A DNA stretch of 64,000 nt from Ferrovibrio sp. (GTDB lineage: Bacteria; Pseudomonadota; Alphaproteobacteria; Ferrovibrionales; Ferrovibrionaceae): assembly GCF_029255545.1 (NCBI RefSeq), contig NZ_JANLJJ010000023.1:1-64000 (forward strand). The letters are read 5' to 3'. The notes beneath the pieces were generated by a model. It made no database searches and had not been told where the DNA came from. It worked only from the letters and a program-made list of their open reading frames with translations. A program made the translations under genes and the position numbers. Shown here in pieces: positions 39,001-47,499 of the stretch (positions within the stretch are counted from its first letter, which is position 1; every line of letters begins with the position of its first letter).

Positions 39001-40809
39001 ATGGCCCCCCCGCTTCTGACCCTGCGCGACATCCACCTCACCTTTGGCGGCGAACCGGTGCTGGACGGGGCCGAACTGTCGGTGCAGGCCGGCGACCGGC
39101 TTTGCCTGGTCGGCCGCAACGGCTCGGGCAAGTCGACCCTGATGAAGGTGGCGGCCGGCATGGTGCAGCCCGAAAGTGGCGACCGCGTGGTGCAGACCGG
39201 CACCACCATGCGCTACCTGCCGCAGGAACCCGATCTGTCGGGTTTCAGGGACACCCTGTCCTATGTGCTCGACGGGCTCATGCCGGGCGATGACGCGCAT
39301 CGGGCACGCACCCTGCTCGAGGCGCTGGGCCTGACCGGCGCCGAAGATCCGAAAACGCTCTCAGGCGGCGAGGCGCGCCGCGCGGCTCTGGCCCGCGTGC
39401 TGGCGCCCGAGCCCGACATCCTGCTGCTCGACGAGCCAACCAACCATCTCGACCTGCCGGCCATCGAATGGCTGGAATCGGAACTCAAGCGCATCCGTTC
39501 GGCGCTGGTGCTGATCAGCCATGATCGCCGCTTCCTCTCCAATCTCACCCGCGCCACGATCTGGCTCGACCGCGGCGCCACGCGCCGGCTGGACCAGGGT
39601 TTCGCCGCTTTCGAGGATTGGCGCGATGCGTTGCTCGAGCAGGAAGAGACCGAGCGCCACAAGCTCGACCGCAAGATCGTCGCCGAGCTCGACTGGGTGC
39701 GCCATGGCGTCTCGGGCCGGCGCAAGCGCAACATGGGCCGCATGCGCGCGCTGCAGGATCTGCGCAGGGACCGCCGCGAGCAGCGCAAGGTGGCCGGCAA
39801 TGTCACGCTCACCGTGTCGGAAGCCGAGACTTCATCGAAGCTGATCGTCGAGGCCAAGGCCATCTCCAAGGCCTGGGGCGAGCAGGCCGTGTTGCAGGAT
39901 GTGTCGCTGAAGATCCAGCGCGGCGACCGGCTCGGCATCATCGGGCCGAACGGCGCCGGCAAAACCACCCTGCTCAATATCCTCACCGGCAAGCTGAAGC
40001 CCGATACGGGCAGCGTGCGGCTCGGCGTCAATCTGGAACTGGTGGCGCTCGACCAGAAGCGCGACGCGCTCGATCCCGAGATGACGCTGCAATACGCTTT
40101 GGCCGGCGGCAGCGACAAGGTCACCATCAACGGCCAGCCTCGTCATGTGATGAGCTACATGAAGGATTTCCTGTTCGCGCCGGAACAGGCGCGCACGCCG
40201 CTCCGCGTGCTCTCGGGCGGTGAGCGCGGCCGGCTGATGCTGGCGCGCGCCTTGAGCAAACCCTCCAACGTGCTGGTGCTCGACGAGCCGACCAACGACC
40301 TCGATCTCGAAACGCTCGACCTCCTGCAGGAAATGCTGGCCGATTATCCCGGCACCGTGCTGCTGGTCAGCCACGACCGCGATTTCCTCGACCGCGTCTG
40401 CACATCCGTACTGGCCTTTGAAGGTGCCGGCCGCTGGCAGCTTTATGCCGGCGGCTATTCCGACATGGTGGCCCAGCGCGGCCAGGGCGTGCAGGCCAAG
40501 GCGGCGTCGGCGCAGAAAAAGATGGAGACGGAAGACAGGGCCGCGGCTTCAGCGCCGCGCGCGACGCCCAGGCGCAAGCTCAGCTTCAAGGAAAAGCATG
40601 CGCTGGAAACCCTGCCCAAACGCATGGCCGATCTGCAGGCCGAGATCGCCAGACACCAAACGGCGCTGAACGATCCGCAGCTTTTCTCCCGTGAGCCGGC
40701 GAAATTCCAGGCTGCCAGCGCCGGACTGGAAAAGGCCACCACGGAGCTTGCCGCCGCCGAGGATCAATGGCTGGAGCTGGAAATGCTGCGCGAGGAACTG
40801 GAAGGTTAG
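39001..40809 (+). CDS. uup: ABC-F ATPase, Uup-like
   Basis: 602 residues with two ATPase cassettes and no membrane span. Walker A boxes are GRNGSGKST and GPNGAGKTT; signatures are LSGGEARR and LSGGERGR; Walker B boxes end in DEPTNHLDL and DEPTNDLDL. The charged linker and the C-terminal coiled coil (about 530-600) match Uup, which acts on ribosomes or on branched DNA. The 257 bases upstream hold an AT-rich stretch shared with the divergent chemoreceptor and no other gene. Confidence 0.9.
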   Translation: MAPPLLTLRDIHLTFGGEPVLDGAELSVQAGDRLCLVGRNGSGKSTLMKVAAGMVQPESGDRVVQTGTTMRYLPQEPDLSGFRDTLSYVLDGLMPGDDAHRARTLLEALGLTGAEDPKTLSGGEARRAALARVLAPEPDILLLDEPTNHLDLPAIEWLESELKRIRSALVLISHDRRFLSNLTRATIWLDRGATRRLDQGFAAFEDWRDALLEQEETERHKLDRKIVAELDWVRHGVSGRRKRNMGRMRALQDLRRDRREQRKVAGNVTLTVSEAETSSKLIVEAKAISKAWGEQAVLQDVSLKIQRGDRLGIIGPNGAGKTTLLNILTGKLKPDTGSVRLGVNLELVALDQKRDALDPEMTLQYALAGGSDKVTINGQPRHVMSYMKDFLFAPEQARTPLRVLSGGERGRLMLARALSKPSNVLVLDEPTNDLDLETLDLLQEMLADYPGTVLLVSHDRDFLDRVCTSVLAFEGAGRWQLYAGGYSDMVAQRGQGVQAKAASAQKKMETEDRAAASAPRATPRRKLSFKEKHALETLPKRMADLQAEIARHQTALNDPQLFSREPAKFQAASAGLEKATTELAAAEDQWLELEMLREELEG

Positions 40810-40812
40810 GCC

Positions 40813-41400
40813 CTACTGCACCGGCCGCGCCGCCTGGCGCTGGCTCGGCACCAGAGGCGGCACGCCGAAGCCCAGATCGATGAAGCGCATGCCGTCGCCT
40901 TCCTCATAGGAATCCGGATCGAGCGGCTCGCCGCGCATGTCGGTCTTGGCCAGGCCGGTGGCGCAACACAGGATCAGGCTGGCCTCGGCAGCATCATCCT
41001 CGGTCAGCGGTGCGCCGCAGAATTCCACCGGCAGCACCGAGCCATCGGCGAAGCGCAGCCAGTAATAGATCACCACGCCGCAGGGCTGGGCCGCCTGGGC
41101 GATGGTGAGATGGGCGCGCCAGGCGCGGTTCTCGGCGCTGGTGAGGTCGAGATAGTTGAAGCCGGTCAGGTCGTAGCCCAGATGCGCGGCGATGGTGTTG
41201 CCGGCCAGCGCGACGCGGATCTCGTCATGGCCGCGCAGTTCCAGCAATACGCAGGTCTCGTAGAAACTGCCCAGGATTTCCGGCGTGATATCGCTGCGCC
41301 GCGGCAGCTTGCGGCCATGGCGGCATTCATCCCACAGGGCGAAGAATTCCTTGGCGCGTTGCGAAAGCGGGGCGGGCAGGCTGTTCAGGAAACCGATCAT
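40813..41400 (-). CDS. PAS_5-domain protein (copy 1)
   Basis: 195 residues, one PAS_5 domain as found in alphaproteobacterial MopJ-like proteins: KEFFALWDECRHGRKLPRRSDI at the start, then LTGFNYLDLTSAENRAWR and GVVIYYWLRFADGSVLPVE. The ending reads GDGMRFIDLGFGVPP. Role unknown; relatives take part in signalling and cell-cycle control. It is convergent with uup (three bases between stops) and sits 9 bases after its paralogue. Confidence 0.82.
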   Translation of the reverse strand: MIGFLNSLPAPLSQRAKEFFALWDECRHGRKLPRRSDITPEILGSFYETCVLLELRGHDEIRVALAGNTIAAHLGYDLTGFNYLDLTSAENRAWRAHLTIAQAAQPCGVVIYYWLRFADGSVLPVEFCGAPLTEDDAAEASLILCCATGLAKTDMRGEPLDPDSYEEGDGMRFIDLGFGVPPLVPSQRQAARPVQ

Positions 41401-41409
41401 GACGCTCGC

Positions 41410-41994
41410 TTAATGGGCCTGCTGCAGGTTCAGCGGCTGATTGGGATTGGCCGCCGGGATGCCGAAGCCGATATCGATGAAGCGCATGCCGTCTCCCATC
41501 ACATACGAGTCCGGATCGGCCACGCCGGCCACGGCGATCCGGGCCAGCGGCGTGGCGCAGGACAGGATCAGGTCCGGGATCGCCGCGCCGTCGCTGCAGA
41601 CCGGGGCGCCGACCCATTCCACCGGCAGCACGACGTCGCCAGGATAGCGCAGCCAGTAATACAGCATGAAGCCGCAGGGCTGCAAAATCTGCTCAAGCGT
41701 CAGCTGCGCCCGCGTGGCGCGATTTTCCGGCGTGGTCAGGTCGAGATAGTTGCAGCCGGTCAGGTCGAAGCCGATCCGCTCGGCGATGCCGGGCCCGGCC
41801 ATGACGATGTGGACATCGTCGCGGCTGCGGATTTCCACCAGCATACACATCCGTGCCTGGTCGCCCAGCGCGGCAAGGTCGATATCGCGCCACGTGGGCA
41901 GGGCGCGACCGTGGCGCCAGTCCTGCCACAGGGAGAAGAAGCGACGGCTCGGCGCCGATAACGGCCCCGGCAGCTTTGCCAGGAAATCGCCCAT
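41410..41994 (-). CDS. PAS_5-domain protein (copy 2)
   Basis: 194 residues, aligning with copy 1 along its whole length: RRFFSLWQDWRHGRALPTW, LTGCNYLDLTTPENRATR, GFMLYYWLRYPGDVVLPVE and GDGMRFIDIGFGIP. The pair is a tandem duplication in one operon; differences are concentrated in the middle, where a ligand or partner would bind. Confidence 0.82.
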   Translation of the reverse strand: MGDFLAKLPGPLSAPSRRFFSLWQDWRHGRALPTWRDIDLAALGDQARMCMLVEIRSRDDVHIVMAGPGIAERIGFDLTGCNYLDLTTPENRATRAQLTLEQILQPCGFMLYYWLRYPGDVVLPVEWVGAPVCSDGAAIPDLILSCATPLARIAVAGVADPDSYVMGDGMRFIDIGFGIPAANPNQPLNLQQAH

Positions 41995-42074
41995 GGCAGC
42001 CCCCTTCCATGGTACGCGGAAGAATACCCACCCGGCGCCAGTATAGTCGTGCTTTGCCCCGCGGCAATCCCGAA

Positions 42075-42109
42075 TAAAAAACGCGGCCGGAGGACGGCTC
42101 CGGCCGCGT
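42075..42109 (-). terminator. Rho-independent terminator of the sulfonate/nitrate-type ABC operon
   Basis: On the minus strand a perfect 12-bp stem ACGCGGCCGGAG/CTCCGGCCGCGT with a five-base loop runs into six T. It is 29 bases after the binding-protein stop. Confidence 0.92.
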
Positions 42110-42137
42110 CACCCGCAGGCTGAATAGCCGGCGGCTT

Positions 42138-43145
42138 TTACTTCTTCACGGCCTTGACGAACTTGTCGACGAAGGTCTTGTTGAGATCGACATTCGATGT
42201 CGCCAGCGCCTCGTCGAACTGCGCCAGCATGTTGAAGCCGCTCTTCATGCCATCGACGCTGATCAGGCCGGTACGCGAATAGGTCTCCATCGAGTTCTTC
42301 ACCGCCTGGATGTAAAGCGGCTTGTCGCCGAGGTAGTAGGCCTCGGGCACGGTGGCGGCGACGTCTTCCGGCTTGGCGGTGCTGAGCCAGGTGAGCGCCT
42401 TGTGGAAGGCATTGACCAGCGCCTGGGTGGTCTGCGGGTTCTTCTCGATGAACTCATTCTTCAGGTAGAGCACGGCGGCCGGGTTGGAGCCGCCGAAGAT
42501 CGCCTTGGTGCCCGCTTCGGTGCGCGAGTCGGCCAGGATGAACACGGTCTTGTCGAGCTCCAGCTTGGAAATCACCGGATCGAGGTTGGAGATCGCGTCG
42601 ATCTCGCCCTTCTGCATCGCGGCCACCGCGCCGGCGCCGGCGCCGACGCCGATGAAGGCGCTGTCCTTGTAATTGCCGCCGGACTTGGCGATCAGGTAGT
42701 TGACGAAGAAGTTGGTGGACGAGCCCGGCGCGGTGACGCCGATCTTCATGCCCTTCAGATCGGCGGCGGTCTTCACCTTGCCCTGATGCTCTTTCTTCAC
42801 CGCCAGCACGATGCCGGGGAAACGGCCCAGCTCGATCACCGCGCGGATGTCCTGGCCCTTCTGCTGCATGCGGATGGTGTGCTCGTAGGCGCCGGTGACG
42901 GCGTCGACGGAGCCGCCGACCAGCGCCTGCAGCGACTTGGCGCCACCGCCGAAATCGTTGATCTCGACCTCCAGGCCCTCGGCTTTGAAATAACCCTTCT
43001 GCTCGGCGATGGTGAGCGGCAGGTAATACAGCAGCGGCTTGCCACCGACGCCCAGCGTCAGCTTGGCCTTTTCCGGCGCGGCCTGTACGGTCGCGGCCGT
43101 CAGCATGACGGCGGCGGCCGCGGCCAGAAGCATCTTGATCTTCAT
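42138..43145 (-). CDS. ABC importer substrate-binding protein (sulfonate/nitrate/thiamine-precursor type)
   Basis: 335 residues with a signal peptide (cleavage near TVQAAPE). The mature protein is of the NMT1/SsuA fold: YLPLTIAEQKGYFKAEGLEVEI, then GGGAKSLQALVGGSVDAVTGAYEH in shorter conserved blocks, and LKGMKIGVTAPGSSTNFF. Ligands in this fold range from taurine and alkanesulfonates to nitrate, riboflavin and pyrimidine precursors; none can be chosen here. Third gene of an ATPase-permease-binding protein operon. Confidence 0.9.
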   Translation of the reverse strand: MKIKMLLAAAAAVMLTAATVQAAPEKAKLTLGVGGKPLLYYLPLTIAEQKGYFKAEGLEVEINDFGGGAKSLQALVGGSVDAVTGAYEHTIRMQQKGQDIRAVIELGRFPGIVLAVKKEHQGKVKTAADLKGMKIGVTAPGSSTNFFVNYLIAKSGGNYKDSAFIGVGAGAGAVAAMQKGEIDAISNLDPVISKLELDKTVFILADSRTEAGTKAIFGGSNPAAVLYLKNEFIEKNPQTTQALVNAFHKALTWLSTAKPEDVAATVPEAYYLGDKPLYIQAVKNSMETYSRTGLISVDGMKSGFNMLAQFDEALATSNVDLNKTFVDKFVKAVKK

Positions 43146-43168
43146 GTCGTTTCCTCCGTTTTGAAAAG

Positions 43169-43972
43169 TCAGACGGTCTTCGCCGCCGTATCGGGCCGCC
43201 AGACCAGCAGCCGGTTCTCGATCATGGTCACCACGGTGTCGATCACGATCACGAAGATCGCCAGGATCAGCATGCCGGAAAACACGCCGGTGACGTCGAA
43301 CACGCTTTCCGCCTCGTGGATCTTGTAGCCCAGGCCGCCGGCCGAGCCGAGATATTCGCCCACCACGGCGCCGACCAGCGCGAAACCGACGCTGGTATGC
43401 AATGACGAGAACATCCAGGTCAGCGCCGCCGGCCAGTAGACATGGCGCAGCAGCTGGCGCTCGTTCATGCCCAGCATGCGCGCATTGGCCAGCACGGTGG
43501 GACTGACTTCCTTGATGCCCTGGTAGACGTTGAAGAACACGATGAAGAAGACCAGCGTGAAACCGAGTGCCACCTTCGACCAGATGCCAAGGCCGAACCA
43601 GAGCGCGAAGATCGGCGCCAGCACCACGCGGGGCAGCGCGTTGGCCGCCTTCACATAGGGATCGAACACGGCGGCCAGCAATTCGCGCCGCGCGAAGGCG
43701 AAACCCACCACGATGCCGCCCAGCGCGCCGATGGCAAAGGCCAGCTCGGTTTCCAGCAGCGTGATGCCCAGGTGCCGCCAGATTTCGGTGCCGGCGAAAT
43801 CCTTCGCCGTGCGCGCCAGCACGTCCAGCGGCGTGGAGAAGAAGAAGGGCGGCAGCAGCGGCTTGCCGTCGATCACCGGAATGGTGGTGAGCAGGTGCCA
43901 CAGCAGCAGGAAGCCCAGGCCGACCAGCACCTGCAGCACCAGCAGGGTGCCGCGATTCAGCGCGCCCTTCAT
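43169..43972 (-). CDS. ABC importer permease (SsuC/TauC type)
   Basis: 267 residues with six membrane helices. The EAA-type loop reads TVLANARMLGMNERQLLRHV, and VLAPIFALWFGLGIWSKV is typical of SsuC/TauC permeases. The start overlaps the ATPase stop as ATGA. Confidence 0.92.
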   Translation of the reverse strand: MKGALNRGTLLVLQVLVGLGFLLLWHLLTTIPVIDGKPLLPPFFFSTPLDVLARTAKDFAGTEIWRHLGITLLETELAFAIGALGGIVVGFAFARRELLAAVFDPYVKAANALPRVVLAPIFALWFGLGIWSKVALGFTLVFFIVFFNVYQGIKEVSPTVLANARMLGMNERQLLRHVYWPAALTWMFSSLHTSVGFALVGAVVGEYLGSAGGLGYKIHEAESVFDVTGVFSGMLILAIFVIVIDTVVTMIENRLLVWRPDTAAKTV

Positions 43973-44859
43973 TGTTGCGCCTCCGCGCTCATCTCGTAGG
44001 TTTTCTGCACTTCGACGCGTAAGGACGCCCAGATCGCCTTGTGAATCTGGTGGAAGGCCGGCTCGGTGCGGATTTCGGCGATGTCGCGCGGCCTGGGCAG
44101 CTCGACGCGGAAATCGCCGACGATCTTCGCCGCCGGCCCGGCCGACATCACGATCACGCGGTCGGCCAGCGCGATGGCCTCTTCCAGGTCGTGGGTGACG
44201 AACAGCACGGCCTTGCGCTCGCCGGCCTGGTCGCCAGCGGCCCACAGCGACAGCAGCAGGTTGCCCATGATCTGCCGCGTCTGCGCATCCAGCGGGCCGA
44301 AAGGCTCGTCCATCAGCAGGATCTGCGGATCGCGGATCAGCATCTGCGCCAGCGACACGCGCTTGCGCTGGCCGCCCGACAGCATATGCGGATACCGGTC
44401 GGCGAAGTTCTTCAGGCCGACGCGGGTGAGCCAGGCCCGCGCGCGCTCCAGCGCCTCGGCGCGTTTCACGCCCTGCGGCTCCAGCGCCACGGCGACATTG
44501 TCGATCGCGGTCTTCCATGGCATCAGCGCGTCGGCCTGGAACAGGTAGCCGGCTTTGGCATTCAGGCCGCTGAGCGGGGTACCGTTGATCTCGACTGTGC
44601 CGGCCGAGGGCTTCAGCAGGCCGGCGGCGGCATTCAGCAGGGTGGATTTGCCGCAGCCGGTGGGGCCGACGATGGCGACGAAATCGTGGCGCGCCACGTT
44701 CAGCGTGATGTCGGAGACGGCGCGGTGCACGCCGCCGGTCTGCAGCTGGAAGGTGATGTCCAGGCCGGCGAAACGCACCGCCTGGGCAGCCGGGTTGGGC
44801 CGGGCGAAGGCCGCCGGGGTGGATGCAGCCGGGGTGGATGCAGAATGGCCCGATGACAT
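43969..44859 (-). CDS. ABC importer ATP-binding protein (SsuB/TauB type)
   Basis: 296 residues. Walker A GPTGCGKS at 65-72, signature LSGGQRKR, Walker B ILLMDEPFGPLD and VTHDLEEAIALADRV. An N-terminal extension of about 25 residues is Ser/Thr/Pro/Ala-rich and contains a duplicated Ser-Thr-Pro-Ala-Ala. The ATG at 44859 is the likely start; a GTG at 44931 would add 24 residues. It heads the operon, with a 10-bp repeat array starting 142 bases upstream. Confidence 0.9.
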   Translation of the reverse strand: MSSGHSASTPAASTPAAFARPNPAAQAVRFAGLDITFQLQTGGVHRAVSDITLNVARHDFVAIVGPTGCGKSTLLNAAAGLLKPSAGTVEINGTPLSGLNAKAGYLFQADALMPWKTAIDNVAVALEPQGVKRAEALERARAWLTRVGLKNFADRYPHMLSGGQRKRVSLAQMLIRDPQILLMDEPFGPLDAQTRQIMGNLLLSLWAAGDQAGERKAVLFVTHDLEEAIALADRVIVMSAGPAAKIVGDFRVELPRPRDIAEIRTEPAFHQIHKAIWASLRVEVQKTYEMSAEAQQ

Positions 44860-45000
44860 GCTGGCCGGAACGGACAAGGCCGGTTTCCTTCCCAAAATCG
44901 TTGTTGCGCCTACAAAAAAGCGAAACGGCACAGTAGCCAGCCGCCGCCTGCAAAGTCAAAGGGGCGCGGCGTAAAGGGGCCGAAGGCGGCTTCGCCGGTA

Positions 45001-45170
45001 TTCGCCCGGGTTCGTTTCGGTTCGCCCGGGTTCGCCCGGGTTCGTCTGGGTTCGTTTCGGTTCGCCCGGGTTCGCCCGGGTTCGTCTGGGTTCGTTTCGG
45101 TTCGCTCAGGTTCGCTCAGGTTCGTTCGGGTTCGCCCAGGTTCGTTTCGGTTCGTTCGGGTTCGTTTTGC
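45001..45170. repeat. Minisatellite: 17 tandem 10-bp units
   Basis: Seventeen consecutive 10-mers of form TTCGNNNNGG fill 45001-45170 in strict register; only the last unit breaks the GG ending. Variation is confined to positions 5-8. A higher-order 40-bp unit (TTTCGG, CCCGGG, CCCGGG, TCTGGG endings) is present twice without a mismatch, at 45011-45050 and 45051-45090. It lies between the ABC operon's start and the end of dinB. The 10-bp period is not a multiple of three and no gene spans the array. Confidence 0.92.
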
Positions 45171-45263
45171 GTATCGCCCCTTATGCCGGCTTATCGCCGC
45201 TTATCGCGCGGCATGGCGCCCCGGGACGGTTCACCGGGCAACGATTCACCGGGCAAAAACCGG

Positions 45264-45302
45264 GTATGCCGGCGCGGCGGGGGGATTGCCGCACCGGCAT
45301 AC
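45264..45302. other. Long hairpin downstream of dinB
   Basis: GTATGCCGG (45264-45272) pairs with CCGGCATAC (45294-45302), and inside it GCGGC pairs with GCCGC, giving a 14-bp stem with one C/A mismatch and a nine-base loop. No T-run follows on either strand. The surrounding 45171-45427 also holds a doubled ATTCACCGGGCAA-like motif and no gene. Confidence 0.6.
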
Positions 45303-45427
45303 GGTGTTATGCAAACTCACTCTCGATAACTCTGCCGTGGTGGCGGCATTGAGAACATATATAGTACAAATCGCTTCCTCCGGCAAGTGGGCCGGCGCCG
45401 CTGCCCGCGCGCCGGAACGACCCTCCC

Positions 45428-46579
45428 TCACATGCCCAGGCTGAGCTGGCCCGTCATCTCCGCCTTCTCCGCCTCGGCCTCGTTGAGCGAGGAAAGCGTC
45501 ACGCCAAGCAGGCGGATGCCCTTGGTCACCGGAAACAGCTGCTCCAGCAGGGCGCAGGCGATCTGCTCGAACACGGCGCGCGCGGCGATCGGCGCCGCCA
45601 GGCTGCGGCTGCGGGTCACCTGCTGGAAATCGGCGTATTTCACCTTCAGCGTCACGGTGCGGCCGCGGATGTCGCGGTCCTCGCAATAGCGCCACACCTT
45701 GTCGATCAGCGGGTGCAACTCGGCCAGGGCGGCGCCGTGCTCAAACAGGTCGGCATTGAAAGTGTTTTCCGCGCCGACCGATTTGCGCACGCGGTCGGGC
45801 CGCACCGGCCGGTGATCGATGCCGCGCGAGATCCAGTAGAAATAGGTGCCGGCCTTGCCGAAATGACGGACCAGGAAGGGCAGCTCCCGCGCGCGCAGGT
45901 CGAGGCCGGTCATGATGCCCAGCCGGTTCATGCGCTCGGCGGTGGCCGGGCCGATGCCATGGAACTTGCCGACCGGCAAAGTCTCGACGAAGACGGGGCC
46001 CATCTTCGGCGTGATGACGAACAGCCCGTCGGGCTTGTTCTGGTCGGAGGCCAGCTTGGCGAGGAACTTGTTGTAGGACACGCCGGCCGAGGCGGTCAGC
46101 CCGGTTTCGGCCTTGATGCGGGCGCGGATCTCCTCGGCGATCTGCGTCGCCGATGGCATGCCCTTCAGGTTGGTGGTGACGTCGAGATGCGCCTCGTCCA
46201 GCGACAGCGGCTCGATCAGCGGCGTGTAGTCGGCGAAGATGGCGCGGATCTGCTGCGAGATCGCGCGATACACGTCAAAGCGCGGCCTGACGAAAACCAG
46301 CTCGGGGCATTTGCGTTTCGCGGTGACCGAGGGCATCGCCGAGCGGACGCCGAATCTGCGCGCCTCGTAGCTGGCCGCCGCCACCACGCCGCGCTCGCGC
46401 GAACCGCCCACGGCGACCGGCCGGCCACGCAGCTCCGGGTTGTCGCGCTGCTCCACCGAGGCATAGAAAGCATCGAGATCGACATGGATGATCTTGCGCA
46501 CCGGCGCATCCCGCGCTGCCGCCGGCGCCGGGTCGCCGTCATGCTCGACGATCGTTTCGGGCATTGCTTCTGGCTGCAT
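45428..46579 (-). CDS. dinB: DNA polymerase IV (Y family)
   Basis: 383 residues. The catalytic N-terminus HVDLDAFYASVEQRDNPELRG contains the metal-binding Asp and the steric-gate Phe. SLDEAHLDVT has both catalytic acidic residues but a His where most DinB proteins have Tyr. Helix-hairpin-helix HGIGPATAERMNRLGI follows. The C-terminus ends QLSLGM, a beta-clamp-binding motif like QLVLGL of E. coli Pol IV. It performs translesion synthesis. The start is uncertain among ATGs at 46579 and 46564; I see no alphaproteobacterial SOS box upstream. Confidence 0.93.
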   Translation of the reverse strand: MQPEAMPETIVEHDGDPAPAAARDAPVRKIIHVDLDAFYASVEQRDNPELRGRPVAVGGSRERGVVAAASYEARRFGVRSAMPSVTAKRKCPELVFVRPRFDVYRAISQQIRAIFADYTPLIEPLSLDEAHLDVTTNLKGMPSATQIAEEIRARIKAETGLTASAGVSYNKFLAKLASDQNKPDGLFVITPKMGPVFVETLPVGKFHGIGPATAERMNRLGIMTGLDLRARELPFLVRHFGKAGTYFYWISRGIDHRPVRPDRVRKSVGAENTFNADLFEHGAALAELHPLIDKVWRYCEDRDIRGRTVTLKVKYADFQQVTRSRSLAAPIAARAVFEQIACALLEQLFPVTKGIRLLGVTLSSLNEAEAEKAEMTGQLSLGM

Positions 46580-46751
46580 CGGTTCAGACCACAAGACTCC
46601 AGGCGACGACCGGCTTCATCCCTAGTGCATCCGGCATGCCGCGTCGATCCGCGCCGGGACGGAACGCCGCGCGCCGCCGCGCGATGCATGATATAATAAA
46701 AACCAACGATGCATACTGGCGCATGCGGGCAGGCAAAAGGCGGGGCGCGTC

Positions 46752-47450
46752 ATGGACAAGCTGGGCGGTCTGTCGGATTTCGATATCTTTGCCTATCTGG
46801 CCACCGGCCTGGCGGCGATGGCGGCCTGCGATCTGGTCTTTGCCACCCATTGGGTGATCGGCGCGAGCTGGTCGCTGTCCGAGGGGCTGATCACCCTGCC
46901 GCTCGGCTATGTGCTGGGCCATATCCTCGCCGGTCCGGCCGGCTTCCTGATCGAGCGGCATCTGGTGCCGAAACTGCTGGGCGAACCGAAGCGGCTGCTG
47001 TTTGCCGAGCAGCCGCAGGGCGGCTGGCCCCGGCGGACGCTGCTGCTTGAATATTACACGCCGCTGGATGACGGCCTGCGCCGCCGCGTGACGGAGCGCG
47101 CGGCGCGCGAACACAAGCCGGCCGAGGCCGGCGAGGCGTTGTTCTGGACCGCCTATGCGGTGGCCAAACGCGATGAGCTTGCCTTTCGGCGCATGGAAAT
47201 CTTCATCAAGCTCTACAGCTTCTGCCGCAACATCGCCTTCGTCGCCGCAATGGCGACCGTGGCCTTCCTCGGCGCCGCTGCCTGCCTGTGGTGGCGACAG
47301 GGCTGGTCCGACATGGTCAGCGGAAAACTGTGGCTGGCGCTGCTGGCGGCCGCCATCGCATTCGGCATGCTGATCCGCTACCTGAAATTCCTGCGGCTCT
47401 ACACGGTCGAGGTCTTCGTGGCCTATAGCGAACCGCCGCCCGCCAAGTAG
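46752..47450 (+). CDS. Membrane protein of unknown function
   Basis: 232 residues. Two hydrophobic segments lie in the first 70 residues and two in the last 70 (AFVAAMATVAFLGAAACLWW and LWLALLAAAIAFGMLI), around a soluble charged centre (about 75-160). No family recognised. An AT-rich stretch with TATAAT at about 46690-46695 lies about 60 bases upstream and could be its promoter, though it has no clear -35. Confidence 0.72.
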   Translation: MDKLGGLSDFDIFAYLATGLAAMAACDLVFATHWVIGASWSLSEGLITLPLGYVLGHILAGPAGFLIERHLVPKLLGEPKRLLFAEQPQGGWPRRTLLLEYYTPLDDGLRRRVTERAAREHKPAEAGEALFWTAYAVAKRDELAFRRMEIFIKLYSFCRNIAFVAAMATVAFLGAAACLWWRQGWSDMVSGKLWLALLAAAIAFGMLIRYLKFLRLYTVEVFVAYSEPPPAK

Positions 47451-47499
47451 GACTGAACAGGCAAGACCAAAGCATGCAGAACCGGGGCGCGCGGCCTGC

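Noticed and set aside
45001-45170. Array of alphaproteobacterial SOS (LexA) boxes, given the GTTC at every unit and dinB nearby
   Set aside because: The LexA direct repeat in this class is GTTC-N7-GTTC, an 11-base period. Here GTTC recurs every 10 bases (N6) throughout, and the array is downstream, not upstream, of dinB.
45001-45170. CRISPR array
   Set aside because: Units are only 10 bp and contiguous, with no unique spacers and no cas genes.
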